Below the pieces are notes generated by a model. The model made no database searches. It saw nothing but the letters and a program-made list of their open reading frames with translations, and was not told the DNA's origin. A DNA stretch of 64,000 bases from an uncultured Clostridium sp. (GTDB taxonomy: Bacteria; Bacillota; Clostridia; Clostridiales; Clostridiaceae): positions 186,001 to 250,000 of the forward strand of contig NZ_CAJURG010000003.1 in the NCBI RefSeq assembly GCF_910588715.1, written 5' to 3'. This document shows, piece by piece, positions 26,270-36,572 of the stretch (position 1 is the stretch's first letter; every line of letters starts with the position of its first letter). The translations under genes were made by a program, and so were the position numbers.

Positions 26270-27445
26270 ATGTTTTCAAATTTCTTAATTAGAAAATTTG
26301 TTAAAGATTCTAATAATGTATCAGATGTAAAAGTAAGAGGAGCTTACGCAAATCTTGCAGGTATAATTGGTATAATTACAAATTTAATGCTATTTATAAT
26401 AAAGCTATGTGTAGGCTTATTTTCTAATTCAATTTCAATTTTAGCAGACGCTTTTAATAACTTATCTGATGCTGCTTCTTCAATTATAACTATAATAGGC
26501 TTTAAAATGGCAAACAAACCAGCTGATGCTGAGCATCCATTTGGTCATGGACGTATTGAATATATAACTGCTATGATTGTTTCTTTTATGGTAATGCTTG
26601 TTGGATTACAATTTGTTAAAACATCTTTTCAAAAAATTATTAATCCAACTCCAGTAAGCTTTGAATTACTACCTTTTATTTTACTTCTCATTTCTATTGG
26701 ATTTAAATTTTGGCTTTCAAAATTCAATAAATTGATTGGAAATAAAATTAATTCATCTACTCTAAAAGCAACTGCAACTGATGCTATGGGTGATGTTTTT
26801 ACTTCAACTACAGTTGTTATTTCTTTTTTAATATGTAAATTCACCACACTTCCTATAGATGGATATATAGGTATTGTAGTAGCATTAGCTATTGTTTACT
26901 CCGGTTTCTCTCTAATTAAAGAAACTTTAAGTCCATTACTTGGAGAACCACCAGATCCAGCTTTAGTTAGTGATATTACAGATATGGTAATGTCTTATGA
27001 ACATATAACTGGTATTCATGATTTAATAGTTCATAATTACGGTCCTGGTAGAATTATGGCCTCTATTCATGCCGAAATCCCTAGTAATATCGATATTATG
27101 GAAATACATCATGTTATTGATACTGCTGAAAGAGATATTTCTAAGAAATTAAATATTTATTTAGTTATTCATATGGATCCTATTTGTGTTGACACAGATG
27201 AAATAATTGAAGCTAGAAACATGGTTCAAAATATATTAAAAAAATATGAAGAAGTTAAATCATTTCATGATTTTAGAGTTGTTGGAGAGCAAGATAATAA
27301 AAACTTAATTTTTGATATAGAAGTTTCTCCAAAGTGCTTAGCTAATGAAAGTGATTCATCTAAATTATTATCTAATATAGAAAAAGACATTAAAGAAAAA
27401 TCTCCAAAATATAAATGTATTATTACTGTTGACTTAGCATTGTAA
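26270..27445 (+). CDS. Cation diffusion facilitator family efflux protein
   Basis: 391 residues. Six membrane helices in the first ~215 residues carry CDF landmarks: SISILADAFNNLSDAASSII with the transport-site Asp pair, HPFGHGRIEY, and ATDAMGDVFTS on the later helix. The cytosolic C-terminal domain is longer than usual and seems to contain two ferredoxin-like halves (GPGRIMASIHAEIP and then HDFRVVGEQD). It should expel Zn, Mn, Fe or Co; the metal is not readable. The ATG follows GGGAGG. A weak promoter (TTGACT at 26156, TAGCAT 17 bases later) lies upstream, with an AT dyad in the leader. Confidence 0.93.
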   Translation: MFSNFLIRKFVKDSNNVSDVKVRGAYANLAGIIGIITNLMLFIIKLCVGLFSNSISILADAFNNLSDAASSIITIIGFKMANKPADAEHPFGHGRIEYITAMIVSFMVMLVGLQFVKTSFQKIINPTPVSFELLPFILLLISIGFKFWLSKFNKLIGNKINSSTLKATATDAMGDVFTSTTVVISFLICKFTTLPIDGYIGIVVALAIVYSGFSLIKETLSPLLGEPPDPALVSDITDMVMSYEHITGIHDLIVHNYGPGRIMASIHAEIPSNIDIMEIHHVIDTAERDISKKLNIYLVIHMDPICVDTDEIIEARNMVQNILKKYEEVKSFHDFRVVGEQDNKNLIFDIEVSPKCLANESDSSKLLSNIEKDIKEKSPKYKCIITVDLAL

Positions 27446-27561
27446 ATTAAATCACCTTTACTAAAGTAATATTTTATAAAATATAAATATACTATTTAAC
27501 AGTCAAATAATCTAAAAATTTAGAAGATTTACATTAAAATTCATAAAATTTTTATATAATT

Positions 27562-27597
27562 AAAAGAAGCTATATTATATTGAATATAGCTTCTTTT
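27562..27597. terminator. Bidirectional terminator
   Basis: Perfect 15-base stem AAAAGAAGCTATATT with a 6-base loop between the convergent CDF and Sel1 genes. It shares the GCTATATT arm with other hairpins here. Confidence 0.9.
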
Positions 27598-27600
27598 AAT

Positions 27601-30186
27601 TTATTGAAGTATTTTTTGCTTCTTTAAAATATTATAATAAATTGCTTGATTCTGTAATTCATAATAAATGCTTTTATCTTGCGGTTTTCTATTATCATAC
27701 CACTCAATTAAATCATTTATTACTTCATAAACTTCACTATTTATTAATGTACTAAGCTTTTTAATAATTATCAATTCCTCAACTGTAACTATACTACTAG
27801 TTTGAACTTCTTTTAATTTATTTTTTAAAAATATATATCTACACTTATTTACACCTAAGCTCTTTCCTTCTATAGCAATTTCAAATAACTCCTTATATTC
27901 ATCATTTTTGCTTAATCCATTATTATATAAATAAGTAGCAAGTTGACCATAACATTCTAAATTTCCAAGGTCTATTCCTTCCCTATATAAATTTATAATT
28001 TTCTCTTTATTAATATCTATTAATTCATTTTCACCTAAATACGCTTTAATATATTTTGCTGTTCCTAAATCTATTTCTTCAATTTCTTTAAGTAGTTCAT
28101 ACCCCTTATCTTTATTTTCTTCAATTCCTATTCCCTTAAAACAATAATATACTATTTTTTTCTTTCCCTTCAACGCATCTAAATCAATAAGCTTAAATAC
28201 ATAATAAATAGCTTTTATATCACTTTTTCTACCGCCAATTCCTTTTTCATATATTTCTATAAGCTTTTCTATAGCTTCAACATCATCTTCTTTAGCTGAT
28301 TTTTCATACCATTTAATTGCTAAGTCTATATTTCTACCCAAGAAAATTCCTAACTTATACCAATCCCCTAATTTATTCATAGCCTTAACATATTTATTTT
28401 CCGCTACCATATTATAATAATAGTATGCTTTTTCGAAACTTTGCTCTACTCCAATACCTTTTTCATATATATATCCATATTTAAAAATTGATTCTTTTAA
28501 ATTATTTTCTACCCCAAACTTTATATAAGTTACAAGTTCATTTCTATTTATATTTTTACCATCTTTTAATTCATTAATAATTATATAAGCTAGATAATCT
28601 GCTGCATAAGGTGAACCTAATTCATAAGCTTCTTTTAATAATGCCTTAGCAACATCTCCTGTTTTATCTCCAAATTTATTTAAACTATAATATGCAACAG
28701 CTAATACATACATTGCATGGGGTTCTTTTTTAGCCGCTGCTATTTCCATATAATCCATTGCCTTTTCTAAATCTTTTTCAACACCCTCTCCATTGTAATA
28801 TATTATACCCAACCTTTGAGTGCACTTTAAATCTCCCTCTTCATGTCCTTGCTTATATATTAAAATTGATTGATTAATTAAACCCTCATCTTCATATACT
28901 TTTCCTAGCTTAAAGTAAACACTTTTATCTCCAAATTCTATTGCTTTAGTATATAATTCTATTGCAGTATAAATATCCTTTTTTACATAAAGTCCTTTCA
29001 AATACATTTCTGCAAGAGATTCTATACAATTTGTATCTAATGCTAAATATCCCTTACTTAAATAATGAAATGCCCTTTTATAATTAATATCTACACATAT
29101 TCCTTCTAAATAAGATCTTCCTATTATATAGTAAGCATCTTCATAATCATTTTCTGCTGCTTTCTCAACCCAATAATATGCACTTACTAAATTTTCTTCA
29201 CAACCATCTCCATTTTTATACATTAATGATAAAGCATATTGAGAATCTGGAAGATTATTTTCTGCTGCTTTTTTATGCCATTTAAATGACTTTTCTTCAT
29301 CCTTTTCTACACCTAATCCATTATAATAAGCTCGTCCTAATTGATAATACGCTCCTACATAATCATTTTCCGCACTTTTTTGAAACCAGATAAATGCCTT
29401 ATTATAATCCTTATTAACTCCATTTCCTTCAGAGTACAAAACTCCTAAAGAATATTGTGCAAATGCATTTCCCTTTACTGCAGCTTTATAATACCATTGA
29501 TATGCAATTTCATAGTTTTTACGTACCGCTATACCCTTTTCATAAAATAACCCAAGATAAGCTTCAGCATATTCATTTTTATATTTTGCTGCATCTAAAA
29601 AATATCTATAAGCCTTATTATTGTCTCTCTTAACTCCCCTACCAAAATAATAGTTTTCTCCCTTTTCAACAAGTTGTCGTATAATATCATCTTTTTCCTC
29701 TAATTCTCCATTTTTATTTTCAATTTCACCCTTAATAATTTTCTCTTTATTTCCTGATAAATATTTTACAAAAATCTCTTTTTGAGGACTTATTAAATTG
29801 TCTAATATTAAAGAATAATTTTCTTCTCCATAATTAACTACAAACCAAACCAAAACCTCATACAAGATTCTCATCTTAGAATTTTCACTTTCACCAACCT
29901 TAGAAGTATTTGCTTTTGATTCTTTCCCCAAAAGCATAATCATATCTAATATTTCATTTGATATAATATTTATATCCTTTAAAACTTTTAATCTTTTATC
30001 CCATTTAATTTTTTCATTATATAATATATTATTTTTCTTATATATATAATAAATAATATCATCAATTAAAATATTAATATTTCCTTCTATGCCATCATCA
30101 GTTGTTTCTTTTTTTAACTCTTCTATATCCTGATATATATCTTTAAATTCTAGTTTCAAAAAATCATAACTGAAGATTATATTCAT
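27601..30186 (-). CDS. Large Sel1-repeat protein
   Basis: 861 residues. Apart from ~170 N-terminal residues, it is an array of ~36-residue Sel1 repeats. Clear units include YFGRGVKRDNNKAYRYFLDA, LGVLYSEGNGVNKDYNKAF and LGRAYYNGLGVEKDEEKSF, and by eye there are about fifteen. Such solenoids hold protein partners. There is no signal peptide or transmembrane helix, so it is cytosolic. The N-terminal part resembles DUF4145-like helical domains only weakly. The ATG has AGGAGG five bases before it. There is no operon; partner and function unknown. Confidence 0.85.
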   Translation of the reverse strand: MNIIFSYDFLKLEFKDIYQDIEELKKETTDDGIEGNINILIDDIIYYIYKKNNILYNEKIKWDKRLKVLKDINIISNEILDMIMLLGKESKANTSKVGESENSKMRILYEVLVWFVVNYGEENYSLILDNLISPQKEIFVKYLSGNKEKIIKGEIENKNGELEEKDDIIRQLVEKGENYYFGRGVKRDNNKAYRYFLDAAKYKNEYAEAYLGLFYEKGIAVRKNYEIAYQWYYKAAVKGNAFAQYSLGVLYSEGNGVNKDYNKAFIWFQKSAENDYVGAYYQLGRAYYNGLGVEKDEEKSFKWHKKAAENNLPDSQYALSLMYKNGDGCEENLVSAYYWVEKAAENDYEDAYYIIGRSYLEGICVDINYKRAFHYLSKGYLALDTNCIESLAEMYLKGLYVKKDIYTAIELYTKAIEFGDKSVYFKLGKVYEDEGLINQSILIYKQGHEEGDLKCTQRLGIIYYNGEGVEKDLEKAMDYMEIAAAKKEPHAMYVLAVAYYSLNKFGDKTGDVAKALLKEAYELGSPYAADYLAYIIINELKDGKNINRNELVTYIKFGVENNLKESIFKYGYIYEKGIGVEQSFEKAYYYYNMVAENKYVKAMNKLGDWYKLGIFLGRNIDLAIKWYEKSAKEDDVEAIEKLIEIYEKGIGGRKSDIKAIYYVFKLIDLDALKGKKKIVYYCFKGIGIEENKDKGYELLKEIEEIDLGTAKYIKAYLGENELIDINKEKIINLYREGIDLGNLECYGQLATYLYNNGLSKNDEYKELFEIAIEGKSLGVNKCRYIFLKNKLKEVQTSSIVTVEELIIIKKLSTLINSEVYEVINDLIEWYDNRKPQDKSIYYELQNQAIYYNILKKQKILQ

Positions 30187-30332
30187 ACATCCTCCTATGC
30201 TATTACTTATACTATTAGTGTATTATATTAATAATTCCTTTATTACGATAAAATACAGTAATAACTTAAAATACACAAAGAATAATTAGAATATATCAAA
30301 ATAATCCTTAATATAAATTCTATATAATAAAA

Positions 30333-30377
30333 AAGCTATATCTTATTGAATTAAAAAATTCCAATAAAATATAACTT
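30333..30377 (-). terminator. Hairpin after the small membrane protein gene
   Basis: Imperfect 20-base stem (AAGCTATATCTTATTGAATT with its partner at 30357-30377), with a T run on the minus-strand 3' side. Member of the shared hairpin family. Confidence 0.7.
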
Positions 30378-30419
30378 ATTTTACATATTTATAGTTATTT
30401 TAATCTTTTATAACTTTAA

Positions 30420-30911
30420 TTATTTACATATTAAATCTTTAAAAATTGATGGTTTTATCTTATAACACATAGATATTAGTTTTTCATCCATATTTAAAAC
30501 CAAACATTTTAATCCACTTGCTGTTTTTACATATATATATTGATTATTACTTTCCTTATCATTTATATACGCTTTTATCATTTCACATTTCTTTTCGTTT
30601 CTTTGTGTTTTGCTTACACATTCAACATCCGATAAATTAAATTCTAATAACTTCTTTCTTCTCTTTTCAGTCATTACCTTTGAAACAACAAAACTATCTA
30701 ATGTTAATTCATATTCATATGCAACAAATTTTTTTCTATTAAAATAAACTATTCCTACATAAATTAAAAATACAAAGCTCCCAATAAGTAATGTTCTAAA
30801 ACCTAATATATAAACTGCTACTAATATTAATGACGCATACTCTATAGAATTCATTATATTTTGAAAATTTCCATAGTCTTTTCCATTATATTGTTCATAA
30901 AATTCTTCCAT
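30420..30911 (-). CDS. Small two-helix membrane protein with PH-like tail, unknown
   Basis: 163 residues. Two hydrophobic segments at about 25-61 (YASLILVAVYILGF, LIGSFVFLIYVGIVYF) are followed by a cytosolic part beginning VAYEYELTLDSFVVSKVMTE. That pattern recalls YcxB- or bPH-like small membrane proteins of Firmicutes (DUF6106-type), but the match is by eye only. It starts 55 bases after the ROK kinase stop region on the same strand, so it may be the last gene of the sugar operon or independent. Function unknown. Confidence 0.65.
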   Translation of the reverse strand: MEEFYEQYNGKDYGNFQNIMNSIEYASLILVAVYILGFRTLLIGSFVFLIYVGIVYFNRKKFVAYEYELTLDSFVVSKVMTEKRRKKLLEFNLSDVECVSKTQRNEKKCEMIKAYINDKESNNQYIYVKTASGLKCLVLNMDEKLISMCYKIKPSIFKDLICK

Positions 30912-30965
30912 GACTGCTGCTCCCCTTTACTTCTCTTTTACCTTGCCTTTTTATTATAATTATTT

Positions 30966-31913
30966 TTATATATTTTTACTTTCAATCATAGCTAAAGCTA
31001 CTGCTCCCAATACTCCAGCTTTACCACCAAGTTGTGCTTTTTTAACAATGCAATGCTTTAATATAGGACTTAAACATCTAGTTTTCATTTCTTCATTAAT
31101 TATATCAAAAACTATTTGTCCACCATCACTAACTCCTCCACCAACAACAATCATATCTGGATCAAATATATTTGCTGCATTTGAAACTGCTACTCCTAAA
31201 TATCCTAACGATTTTCTTAATACTTCACTTGCTAGCTTATCTCCATTACTCGATTCAATAAATACCTCTTTTGCAGTAACGAGATCATATTTTCTTAAAC
31301 TTGTTTCAACATCTAACTTTAATAACTCCTCTGCTTGATTTTTAATTGCAGTTCCTGATGACATAGCTTCTACACATCCCATATTTCCGCACCCACATTT
31401 ATTTCCCGAATAATCAACTGTAGTATGCCCAAGTTCTAAAGCATTTGATGTACTTCCTCTATAAATATTTTTGTTTAAAACTGCTCCTGCTCCAACTCCA
31501 GTACTAGCAGTTATAAAAATCATATTAGTAGTTCCAACTCCTGCTCCAAATTTATACTCTGCTAATGTTGCTGCATTTGCATCATTATCTAAAAATACAG
31601 GTAATTTAAATTCATCTTTCAAGCAATCTACTATATTAAAATTATTAAAAGGTAAATTAGGAGGATTTACTATTAATCCATTACTAACATCTAATGGCCC
31701 TGGAGAACCTATTCCTATTGAAATTATTTTATTATTCTCAATATCGCTACTAACATATCTTATACTTTCTTTTATTTTTTCTACAATTTGTTCATATCCT
31801 TTGCTTGCTTCAGTAGGTTTTATAATTTCCTTTATTATATTTCCATTTTCATCTGATAAAGCTGTGTATATTTTTGTTCCACCTAAATCTACACCTATAA
31901 ATAATTTGCTCAT
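30966..31913 (-). CDS. ROK-family sugar kinase
   Basis: 315 residues with GVDLGGTKIYTALSD (phosphate-binding) at the start, DNDANAATLAEY with the catalytic Asp, STGVGAGAVLN and the zinc site CGCGNMGCVEAMSSG. There is no DNA-binding domain, so it is a kinase rather than a NagC-type repressor. ROK kinases act on glucose, mannose, fructose, ManNAc or GlcNAc. It lies 57 bases after the solute-binding protein gene of the N-glycan locus. That makes mannose or GlcNAc the most likely substrate (inference). The ATG follows AAAGGAG. Confidence 0.92.
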   Translation of the reverse strand: MSKLFIGVDLGGTKIYTALSDENGNIIKEIIKPTEASKGYEQIVEKIKESIRYVSSDIENNKIISIGIGSPGPLDVSNGLIVNPPNLPFNNFNIVDCLKDEFKLPVFLDNDANAATLAEYKFGAGVGTTNMIFITASTGVGAGAVLNKNIYRGSTSNALELGHTTVDYSGNKCGCGNMGCVEAMSSGTAIKNQAEELLKLDVETSLRKYDLVTAKEVFIESSNGDKLASEVLRKSLGYLGVAVSNAANIFDPDMIVVGGGVSDGGQIVFDIINEEMKTRCLSPILKHCIVKKAQLGGKAGVLGAVALAMIESKNI

Positions 31914-31970
31914 GTTATTTTCTCCTTTACTACTAATATAATTAAAGGAGGATTTCTCCCCCTTTAATTA

Positions 31971-33401
31971 TTATTTTTCAGCTAACCATGAATTAAGTTG
32001 AGTTTGCATTTCTTCAATAACTCTATCAATACCTTGATCTTTTAATTTCTTATTTAATTTATTTAAGTATTCTTCAACATCAACTGATCCACTATATATA
32101 GTAGCTTTAAATTCTTCAATTACGTTGTTTATAGCTGCAATTTCATTTGTTACCTTTGAAGTATCAAACTTAAATCCAAGTGCTAAAGAATTTTTAGCTG
32201 AATCATTAAATACTCTAAACTCATCCCATTTAGTTACTGGCTCATTGTCTAAAACCTTAGTTATAAATAAATTTCCTAAAGTATAATAACCAACAGAATA
32301 ATCTTGAGCTTTATCTGTTAACTTAATTTGTGTGTCATTAACACTTTCATAGTGAGTTCCTTCTATACCATAGTTTAAAAGGTTTCTTATAGTTTCATCA
32401 GTATTTAAAAGATTTAAGAATTCAACTGCCTTATCTGGGTTTTTACTATTTTTAGATACTGCAATCATAGATCCTGTTGTTGAAGCATTTGTAATATAAG
32501 AATCTGTTATTTGGCTTGCTACTACATCATATTTTAAATCCTTTGACCATAAAATTTCTGCATAAGGTTGTCCATCACCTTTTGTAACAAATCTTTTAAC
32601 TGCTTTATCATCTTGAGCTGTTGCAGAGTCAGCATTTATATATCCAGCTTCATAATATTTTCTTAATGTTTCTAACGTAGACTTCATTTTATCTGTTTCA
32701 AACATATTTTTTACTGTAAGACTACTATCTTCGTATTCAATTCCTATTGGTTCTACTAGTTGTTCAAAGTATTGTGGAGCTGAAAATCCCTTTGTTATAT
32801 ATAATGGTGTTACATCTGGTTCATTTTCTTTTATAAGCTTTAACCATGGTTCTAAATCCTCTAATGAGTGTATTTCAGTATATGGAATATTATACTTATC
32901 TACATACTCCTTAGTGAACACCCACATTGGTGCTGTACTAATTTCTTTTTGGTTTGGTACAGCATAAATACTTCCGTCAACTTTTGCACCATCCCAAAAT
33001 CTTTGATCTATTGCAGATTTCATTTCACTACCTGTAGTATCAAGATATGGTGTTAAATCTAAAAATGCACCTTTTCTTGCATTTCCTAAATAATCTCCTG
33101 CCCAAGAACAAGTAAATGCTAAATCATAAGCTTCTCCTGAATTAATTATTACACCTAATTTTTGACTATATTCACCATAGTCAATAAAATTCATATCTAT
33201 ATTTACACCTATTTTTCCTTCTAGGTATTTATTAGCTTCGTCCTCAACAAGTTGTAAATCTTTAGGCTCAGCACCTATTGTATACCATTTCAAGGTTACT
33301 ACATCGCTATTTTTATTTGTTGCTGTATTAGAACATCCAGTAAATATTGATGCACCTATAATTGCAGTTGTTGCTAAAGTAATAAGCTTCTTAATTTTCA
33401 T
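31971..33401 (-). CDS. Oligosaccharide-binding lipoprotein of the glycan ABC transporter
   Basis: 476 residues. The signal peptide ends in a lipobox, ASIFTGC, so the protein should be lipid-anchored outside the cell. The mature part is an extracellular solute-binding protein of the LipO/LplA kind (ADLAFTCSWAGDY-like region near residue 100, DUF3502-type C-terminal region). It pairs with the LplB/LplC-type permeases at 39.8-41.8 kb, although the two glycosidase genes lie between. The ATPase gene is absent and is probably a shared MsmX-type protein. The ATG has a GGGGAGAGG site, and a cre-like element lies 20-35 bases upstream. Confidence 0.92.
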   Translation of the reverse strand: MKIKKLITLATTAIIGASIFTGCSNTATNKNSDVVTLKWYTIGAEPKDLQLVEDEANKYLEGKIGVNIDMNFIDYGEYSQKLGVIINSGEAYDLAFTCSWAGDYLGNARKGAFLDLTPYLDTTGSEMKSAIDQRFWDGAKVDGSIYAVPNQKEISTAPMWVFTKEYVDKYNIPYTEIHSLEDLEPWLKLIKENEPDVTPLYITKGFSAPQYFEQLVEPIGIEYEDSSLTVKNMFETDKMKSTLETLRKYYEAGYINADSATAQDDKAVKRFVTKGDGQPYAEILWSKDLKYDVVASQITDSYITNASTTGSMIAVSKNSKNPDKAVEFLNLLNTDETIRNLLNYGIEGTHYESVNDTQIKLTDKAQDYSVGYYTLGNLFITKVLDNEPVTKWDEFRVFNDSAKNSLALGFKFDTSKVTNEIAAINNVIEEFKATIYSGSVDVEEYLNKLNKKLKDQGIDRVIEEMQTQLNSWLAEK

Positions 33402-33420
33402 AATTTCCTCTCCCCTTTAT

Positions 33421-33436
33421 TTATATCGTTTACATA
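33421..33436 (-). promoter_or_regulatory. cre-like element before the binding-protein gene
   Basis: Minus strand TGTAAACGATATAA, centred on AACG, fits the degenerate CcpA cre pattern TGNAANCGNWNNCW except at one end. It lies just before the ribosome site, where binding would block elongation or initiation. Confidence 0.5.
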
Positions 33437-33548
33437 ATCTATTTTATATTAATTTTGTCATAGTTTATAGTGTACATATTTTATATTTAATATAAAAATT
33501 TCATATTTGTAAACTTTTACGTTATTTTTTAGAAAATTTTAAAAAAAA

Positions 33549-33582
33549 TTACTAGTTAATCATTTAAATAATTAACTAGTAA
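33549..33582 (-). terminator. Terminator of the GH85 gene
   Basis: Perfect 12-base stem TTACTAGTTAAT / ATTAACTAGTAA with a 10-base loop, followed on the minus strand by a run of eight Ts. Confidence 0.9.
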
Positions 33583-33606
33583 CATCTTAAAACTTATAAA
33601 ATTTTC

Positions 33607-36402
33607 TTATTCTAGTCCAAATACATCTATGCCATAAATTCTAGCAGCTGAGTCTGACCCTTGAGTTGCCTTCAGTACTGTTAATTTTACATATCTAGCA
33701 TTTACTTGCTTAAATGAATCAACAGTCTCTCCTAAAGCATTACCCTCTCTTAAAGATACAGTAGTAAAGTTTTGACCATCTTCACTTACCTCTATCATAT
33801 ATTCTTCTGTATTCATATCTGGATTTTCTCCACCTATTTCAGCATGTTGAATACGAACCTCATTTATTTGTTTAACTTCACCTAAATCAATAGTAATATT
33901 ATGTTTATCAGGCCCTACAGCACACCATTTAGTAGATGAATCTCCATCTAGAGCATATTTAGGTGCTTCTGCATCATTTACAAAGCTTGATGCTTCTACT
34001 GCTTTATTTACTGAGAAATTAGTTAATCCTGATTTTGCTGAACTTGTAACAGTTATTAAATCATTTATAACTATTTCGTCATCACCCTTTTTATTTTTAG
34101 CTTTTAATACTACATCATAAGTTCCTTCATTTGAATAAGTTACAGTAGGATTTTGTTCTGTACTTGTTTCTACATCTGCTCCTTCAAATTTCCACTCATA
34201 ATTATCAGATACTAAATTACTTAAATTTTCAAATGTAACTGATTCACCTGGTGCTATAACAGTACTTTTTGCTCTAAAATTAGCCTTTGGTAATGTGTTA
34301 TCTGGCCACTCAACCTTAACATTTGCTGATTTTCCTCTTACATTATCATTATTAACTGAAACAACTTCAAAAGTGCTTTCCATTTCATCCGTTTCTCTTT
34401 CTAAAGAGTTTATAAAATATCTAGTATTATAAGTTGATCCTAAATAAGATTTACTCTTATCACTATTTACCTTATATATTTCATAATGATGTTCACCTTC
34501 ACCCTCAGTAGAATCCCAAGTAAGTCTTATTCCTGCCAAAGTACTATCCTCTTCAAAACTAGTACTTTCAACATTTAAATTAGAAACATCTACAGCTTTA
34601 TCAATCTTTCCATCATCTATAGATAGATTTCCTAAATTAATTGCAACATTATTTAAAGTTTCATTTGATATCATTTTATAAGAAATTGTTCTTATTGATT
34701 TACCCATAAACTTTTCAACATCATAAGTTATTTTTGTCCATTCATTTTCCAGAGATTTATCCCCCGATATTGTTTCCACAGTTCCATCATCAAATTCTAA
34801 TACTAAGTCTAATTTTATTTCTGAATCCGCCTTTGCCATTGTTGTAAATTCTACACCTTTTTCAAGTTTTAAATCTGCACTAAATAATTTAATTGTAGAT
34901 GGTTTATTAGCTTCTAATTTTCCTAATAACTTTATTGAATTTCCTCCATAATATGCAGTTGAATAATCTAAACTTGGCGTTAATTGATTTTCTCCCTCAT
35001 TTTCAATTATCCATCTGTAAGTTGGCATAACATCAGCCAAACTTCTATTATTCCAATCTAAAGCTGATACTTTTTCACCATCAATAAAGAAATTATAACC
35101 ATTCCCCATACTAAAGTTTGTTTTAAATGGTAATGATGTAACTGCTGATTTTTCAACTACATATGTTGATATTCCTCTCCATGTAGTTCCGGTTGCTTCA
35201 GTAGCTTTAGATGGATTATTAAACTCATTTACCCATAACTTAGCCTCTTTTTCTTGGAATGAATCTACTGTATCAGAAGAAAAATATGTCCAACTAGGAC
35301 AATATAACCCTAATGAAGTATGTGTTTCATTTTCAGATTTTTCAAACAAATCCCATTTAATTGGTGTAGCTGTACCATTAGCTTGTACATCTATTCCTGC
35401 ATAAATTTCCTTAGAGTCAAATCCCATTTGATTTGCATGTTCTTCAGCCTTCTTTAACAATTCATCTTGAGCATATTTATCTTCTGTCCACCAGAAATTT
35501 AAAAACATACTATCTGCAACTTTATTTCCTTCTCCATCAATCAAGAATATATCATTTTTATCATTAAGTGTGTTTTGCCAATCTATTTCTCCATCTTTTG
35601 TCATAGAATCATACCACATTAATTGTTGAGAATCTCCTGCTTTTTCTTTATATTGTTTTATAAACTCTTGCATAAGAGGTACATATTCTGCTGTTAATGG
35701 ATTTTCTTCGGTACCTTGAGTTTCTTGATTTATAAACCATCCTTCAAATTTATATGCTTTAGCAACTTCAATAAGCTTATCTACCATAACAAAGTTTCCA
35801 TTTGAATCTTTTGTAAAGAATGTATCTAACCAATCTAATCTACCTGCAAATTCTGTTGGTGGGAAAAATATTGTTCCAAGTACTTCTACTCCATTTTTAT
35901 GAGCTGAATCTGTAACATCTGCACTTGGAGGAACAATTATTCCCTCACCAGCAGATCCCCCCCAATATACAAGAGTGTCTATATATTGCCAGTACGAAAA
36001 CGTATTCGAGTTAAAAGTGTTTGATCCCTGTGTAGGATTACCACTAGTATTTGCATTCATAATTGATAATGCAACTACTTTTGTATCTTTGTTTTGAGTT
36101 TCATTTACTGTTTGTAATTTTTCTTTATCTACTCTTTTTTGTAATTCTATAGTACTTACATTATAAGGAGCATCCTTATCTTCTGAAACATTCCATCCTA
36201 ATAAATCTTCTGGCAACCAATAAGATGATATTGGTGTATTCTGCATCTTAAAATTAATTCCTTCTTCTGTTATTTTATAAACTGCTTTACTATTTTCTGT
36301 ATTAGCTTCACCACATCCAGTAAACATTACTGCCAAAGTAAAGGCTACTGCTGTTGGTAATATAACTATACGTTTATTTAAGTATTTTTTTCTTCTTATC
36401 AT
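33607..36402 (-). CDS. Secreted endo-beta-N-acetylglucosaminidase, GH85
   Basis: 931 residues. A lipobox (AVMFTGC, Cys near 29) predicts a lipoprotein. Residues ~85-480 are a GH85 domain: YWQYIDTLVYWGGSAGEGI, VLGTIFFPPTEF, and the catalytic pair in GWFINQETQG, Asn225 and Glu227. GH85 enzymes cleave between the two GlcNAc residues of N-glycan cores, leaving one on the protein. Then come a beta-sandwich region, a PKD domain (~705-790, ending TYDVVLKAKNKKG) and a discoidin-type CBM32 (~800-931). It follows the GH38 gene in the locus. No sortase signal. Confidence 0.93.
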   Translation of the reverse strand: MIRRKKYLNKRIVILPTAVAFTLAVMFTGCGEANTENSKAVYKITEEGINFKMQNTPISSYWLPEDLLGWNVSEDKDAPYNVSTIELQKRVDKEKLQTVNETQNKDTKVVALSIMNANTSGNPTQGSNTFNSNTFSYWQYIDTLVYWGGSAGEGIIVPPSADVTDSAHKNGVEVLGTIFFPPTEFAGRLDWLDTFFTKDSNGNFVMVDKLIEVAKAYKFEGWFINQETQGTEENPLTAEYVPLMQEFIKQYKEKAGDSQQLMWYDSMTKDGEIDWQNTLNDKNDIFLIDGEGNKVADSMFLNFWWTEDKYAQDELLKKAEEHANQMGFDSKEIYAGIDVQANGTATPIKWDLFEKSENETHTSLGLYCPSWTYFSSDTVDSFQEKEAKLWVNEFNNPSKATEATGTTWRGISTYVVEKSAVTSLPFKTNFSMGNGYNFFIDGEKVSALDWNNRSLADVMPTYRWIIENEGENQLTPSLDYSTAYYGGNSIKLLGKLEANKPSTIKLFSADLKLEKGVEFTTMAKADSEIKLDLVLEFDDGTVETISGDKSLENEWTKITYDVEKFMGKSIRTISYKMISNETLNNVAINLGNLSIDDGKIDKAVDVSNLNVESTSFEEDSTLAGIRLTWDSTEGEGEHHYEIYKVNSDKSKSYLGSTYNTRYFINSLERETDEMESTFEVVSVNNDNVRGKSANVKVEWPDNTLPKANFRAKSTVIAPGESVTFENLSNLVSDNYEWKFEGADVETSTEQNPTVTYSNEGTYDVVLKAKNKKGDDEIVINDLITVTSSAKSGLTNFSVNKAVEASSFVNDAEAPKYALDGDSSTKWCAVGPDKHNITIDLGEVKQINEVRIQHAEIGGENPDMNTEEYMIEVSEDGQNFTTVSLREGNALGETVDSFKQVNARYVKLTVLKATQGSDSAARIYGIDVFGLE

Positions 36403-36492
36403 TTATATCCCCCTCTTCTTAAATAATCTCTAATAAAATTATGTTATTAACTAGATTTTAAATTTTTTATAATAACTTAATAATTAAAATTA

Positions 36493-36561
36493 TTTAAGGA
36501 ATAACCCAAATTTTAATAATTATATTTTATGATAATTAATCCTTTTGAGCTATTCCTTAAA
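36493..36561 (-). terminator. Possible weak hairpin between GH38 and GH85 genes
   Basis: TTTAAGGAATA and its complement flank a 47-base loop. No strong T run follows, so read-through into the GH85 gene is likely. Confidence 0.35.
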
Positions 36562-36572
36562 TTGCTTTATCC